DNA of 64,000 nucleotides. It comes from an uncultured Paracoccaceae bacterium (GTDB lineage Bacteria; Pseudomonadota; Alphaproteobacteria; Rhodobacterales; Rhodobacteraceae). How positions within the stretch are numbered: position 1 is the first letter of the stretch; the number at the start of each line of letters is the position of its first letter. Below the pieces are notes generated by a model, which saw only the letters and a list, made by a program, of their open reading frames with translations, was not told where the DNA came from and made no database searches. The DNA is taken from contig CANLYJ010000001.1 of the NCBI GenBank assembly GCA_947495295.1, positions 186,001 to 250,000 of the forward strand. The letters are read 5' to 3'. Of the stretch, positions 63,430-64,000 are shown in pieces. The position numbers were made by a program, and so were the translations under genes.

Positions 63430-63881
63430 TGGAACAAAAACAGGCAGACACCCGCCCGCCTTTTACCCTTGTGGGGATCGATCACGTGGTCCTGTTGGTC
63501 GACGACATGGAAACGGCACTGGCGTTTTACTACGACGTGTTGGGGTGCGTGCATGGTTATTCCTACCCCGATCTGGGGATGGAACAGGTCTGGGCTGGGG
63601 CGGCATTGATCGTGCTCTGGGACACGACCCATCCGGGGGCCGCATCAGCCGCACCGCCGGTTGCGGGCGGTCGCAACATGGATCACTTATGCATTGCGAC
63701 CTCGCCCTTTGCGCCCGATGACATGCGCGCCCATCTGGCCGCGCATGAGGTTCAGATCGACCGGGAGGCGGTACATGGCGGTGCGCGTGGGGTCGGCCAT
63801 TCATTCTATATCTTTGATCCCTTCGGCAATAAGTTAGAGATCAAAGGGCCAGCAGAATATGCGGATGGGGCGGCAGGGTGA
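63429..63881 (+). CDS. VOC-family (glyoxalase-like) protein
   Basis: 150 residues of the vicinal-oxygen-chelate fold: VGIDHVVLLVDDMETALAFY with the first metal His, VWAGAALIVLWD, then NMDHLCIATSPFAPDDM with the second His and FYIFDPFGNKLEIKGP with the Glu. It resembles the fosfomycin/glyoxalase/dioxygenase group; the substrate cannot be read. Start ATG 63429 overlaps the fmt stop (TGATG). Confidence 0.85.
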   Translation: MEQKQADTRPPFTLVGIDHVVLLVDDMETALAFYYDVLGCVHGYSYPDLGMEQVWAGAALIVLWDTTHPGAASAAPPVAGGRNMDHLCIATSPFAPDDMRAHLAAHEVQIDREAVHGGARGVGHSFYIFDPFGNKLEIKGPAEYADGAAG

Positions 63882-63910
63882 TTGCCGGCTGACCCTGATC
63901 ACCTCGCAAG

Positions 63911-64000
63911 ATGAAAAGCGCCGCGCCAACGACCCTATCCACGGTATCAAGCCAGTTTATCGACGACTGGCTGGTTGCGTTGCGGTCGCTCTGCACCGAC
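63911..64000 (+). CDS. Possible gene start, truncated by the window end
   Basis: An ATG at 63911 opens a frame that continues to the last base (30 codons, MKSAAPTTLSTVSSQFIDDW...). No family can be recognised from this length and the ribosome site is weak. Confidence 0.3.
   Translation, partial: MKSAAPTTLSTVSSQFIDDWLVALRSLCTD

Overview
The window reads as chromosome of an alphaproteobacterium of the Rhodobacteraceae (marine roseobacter type). This rests on the high GC content, the end of a ccoNOQP cbb3 oxidase operon, ureDABCEFG with Rhodobacterales-like gene order, kbl-tdh, rpsA / ihfB-lapA-trpF-trpB, rplY / pth / ychF / trpA, three peptide deformylase paralogues in front of fmt, RTX-Hint and TIGR02466-type proteins, and an alphaproteobacterial LexA box (GTTC-N7-GTTC). 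The species is not identified.

Layout. 1-1470: end of ccoO, then ccoQ and ccoP, with a terminator. 1.6-3.3 kb: a small LuxR-type regulator divergent from three small ORFs. 3.3-6.2 kb: tdh, kbl and an XRE-cupin regulator (threonine breakdown to glycine and acetyl-CoA). 6.4-11.3 kb: the urease operon. 11.3-13.3 kb: a lower-GC stretch with an orphan fusion of a DnaG-type zinc finger to a nucleoside-deoxyribosyltransferase-like domain. 13.3-22.8 kb: rpsA, an accessory block (FAD oxidase, MsrB-like protein, secreted and DoxX-like proteins), then ihfB, lapA-like, trpF, a 77-codon gene and trpB. 23-26.4 kb: an unusual module of three related secreted PepSY-like proteins (two with poly-Asp/Glu tails), a 2OG-Fe(II) oxygenase and two membrane-anchored LuxR regulators in a tail-to-tail mirror arrangement. 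26.4-34.2 kb: DUF2237, serine hydrolase, DUF2332, pth, an RTX/PA14/Hint protein, rplY and a tandem Usp. 34.4-45.6 kb: chemoreceptor, MFS transporter, lactate dehydrogenase, prolyl oligopeptidase, trpA, ychF and a RoxA-like di-heme cytochrome. 45.6-47.7 kb: a DNA-repair pair (TIGR03915-like plus radical SAM TIGR03916-like) under a predicted SOS box. 47.9 kb: tRNA-Ser(GCT).

48.1-58.2 kb holds the strongest candidate for an undescribed system: a membrane protein with channel-like helices, TrkA-N/Rossmann domains and a RyR-like domain, divergent from a SLOG-fold protein, a multi-TIR-like protein and a 1819-residue nSTAND1-TM-helical repeat-YHS-YHS protein whose start overlaps the TIR gene. The parts suggest a TIR/STAND nucleotide-signalling defence system in which NAD-derived signals might be read by SLOG and RyR/TrkA-N proteins. 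That is inference from domain content.

58.2-64 kb: PatB-type lyase, an operon of membrane protein, XRE and tandem GNAT behind two well-formed palindromic operators, and def-def-def-fmt-VOC, in which the third deformylase has lost key catalytic residues. Two diverged copies of a roughly 130-bp element carrying four 11-bp GCCGACG repeats lie upstream of rpsA and of pth in opposite orientations.
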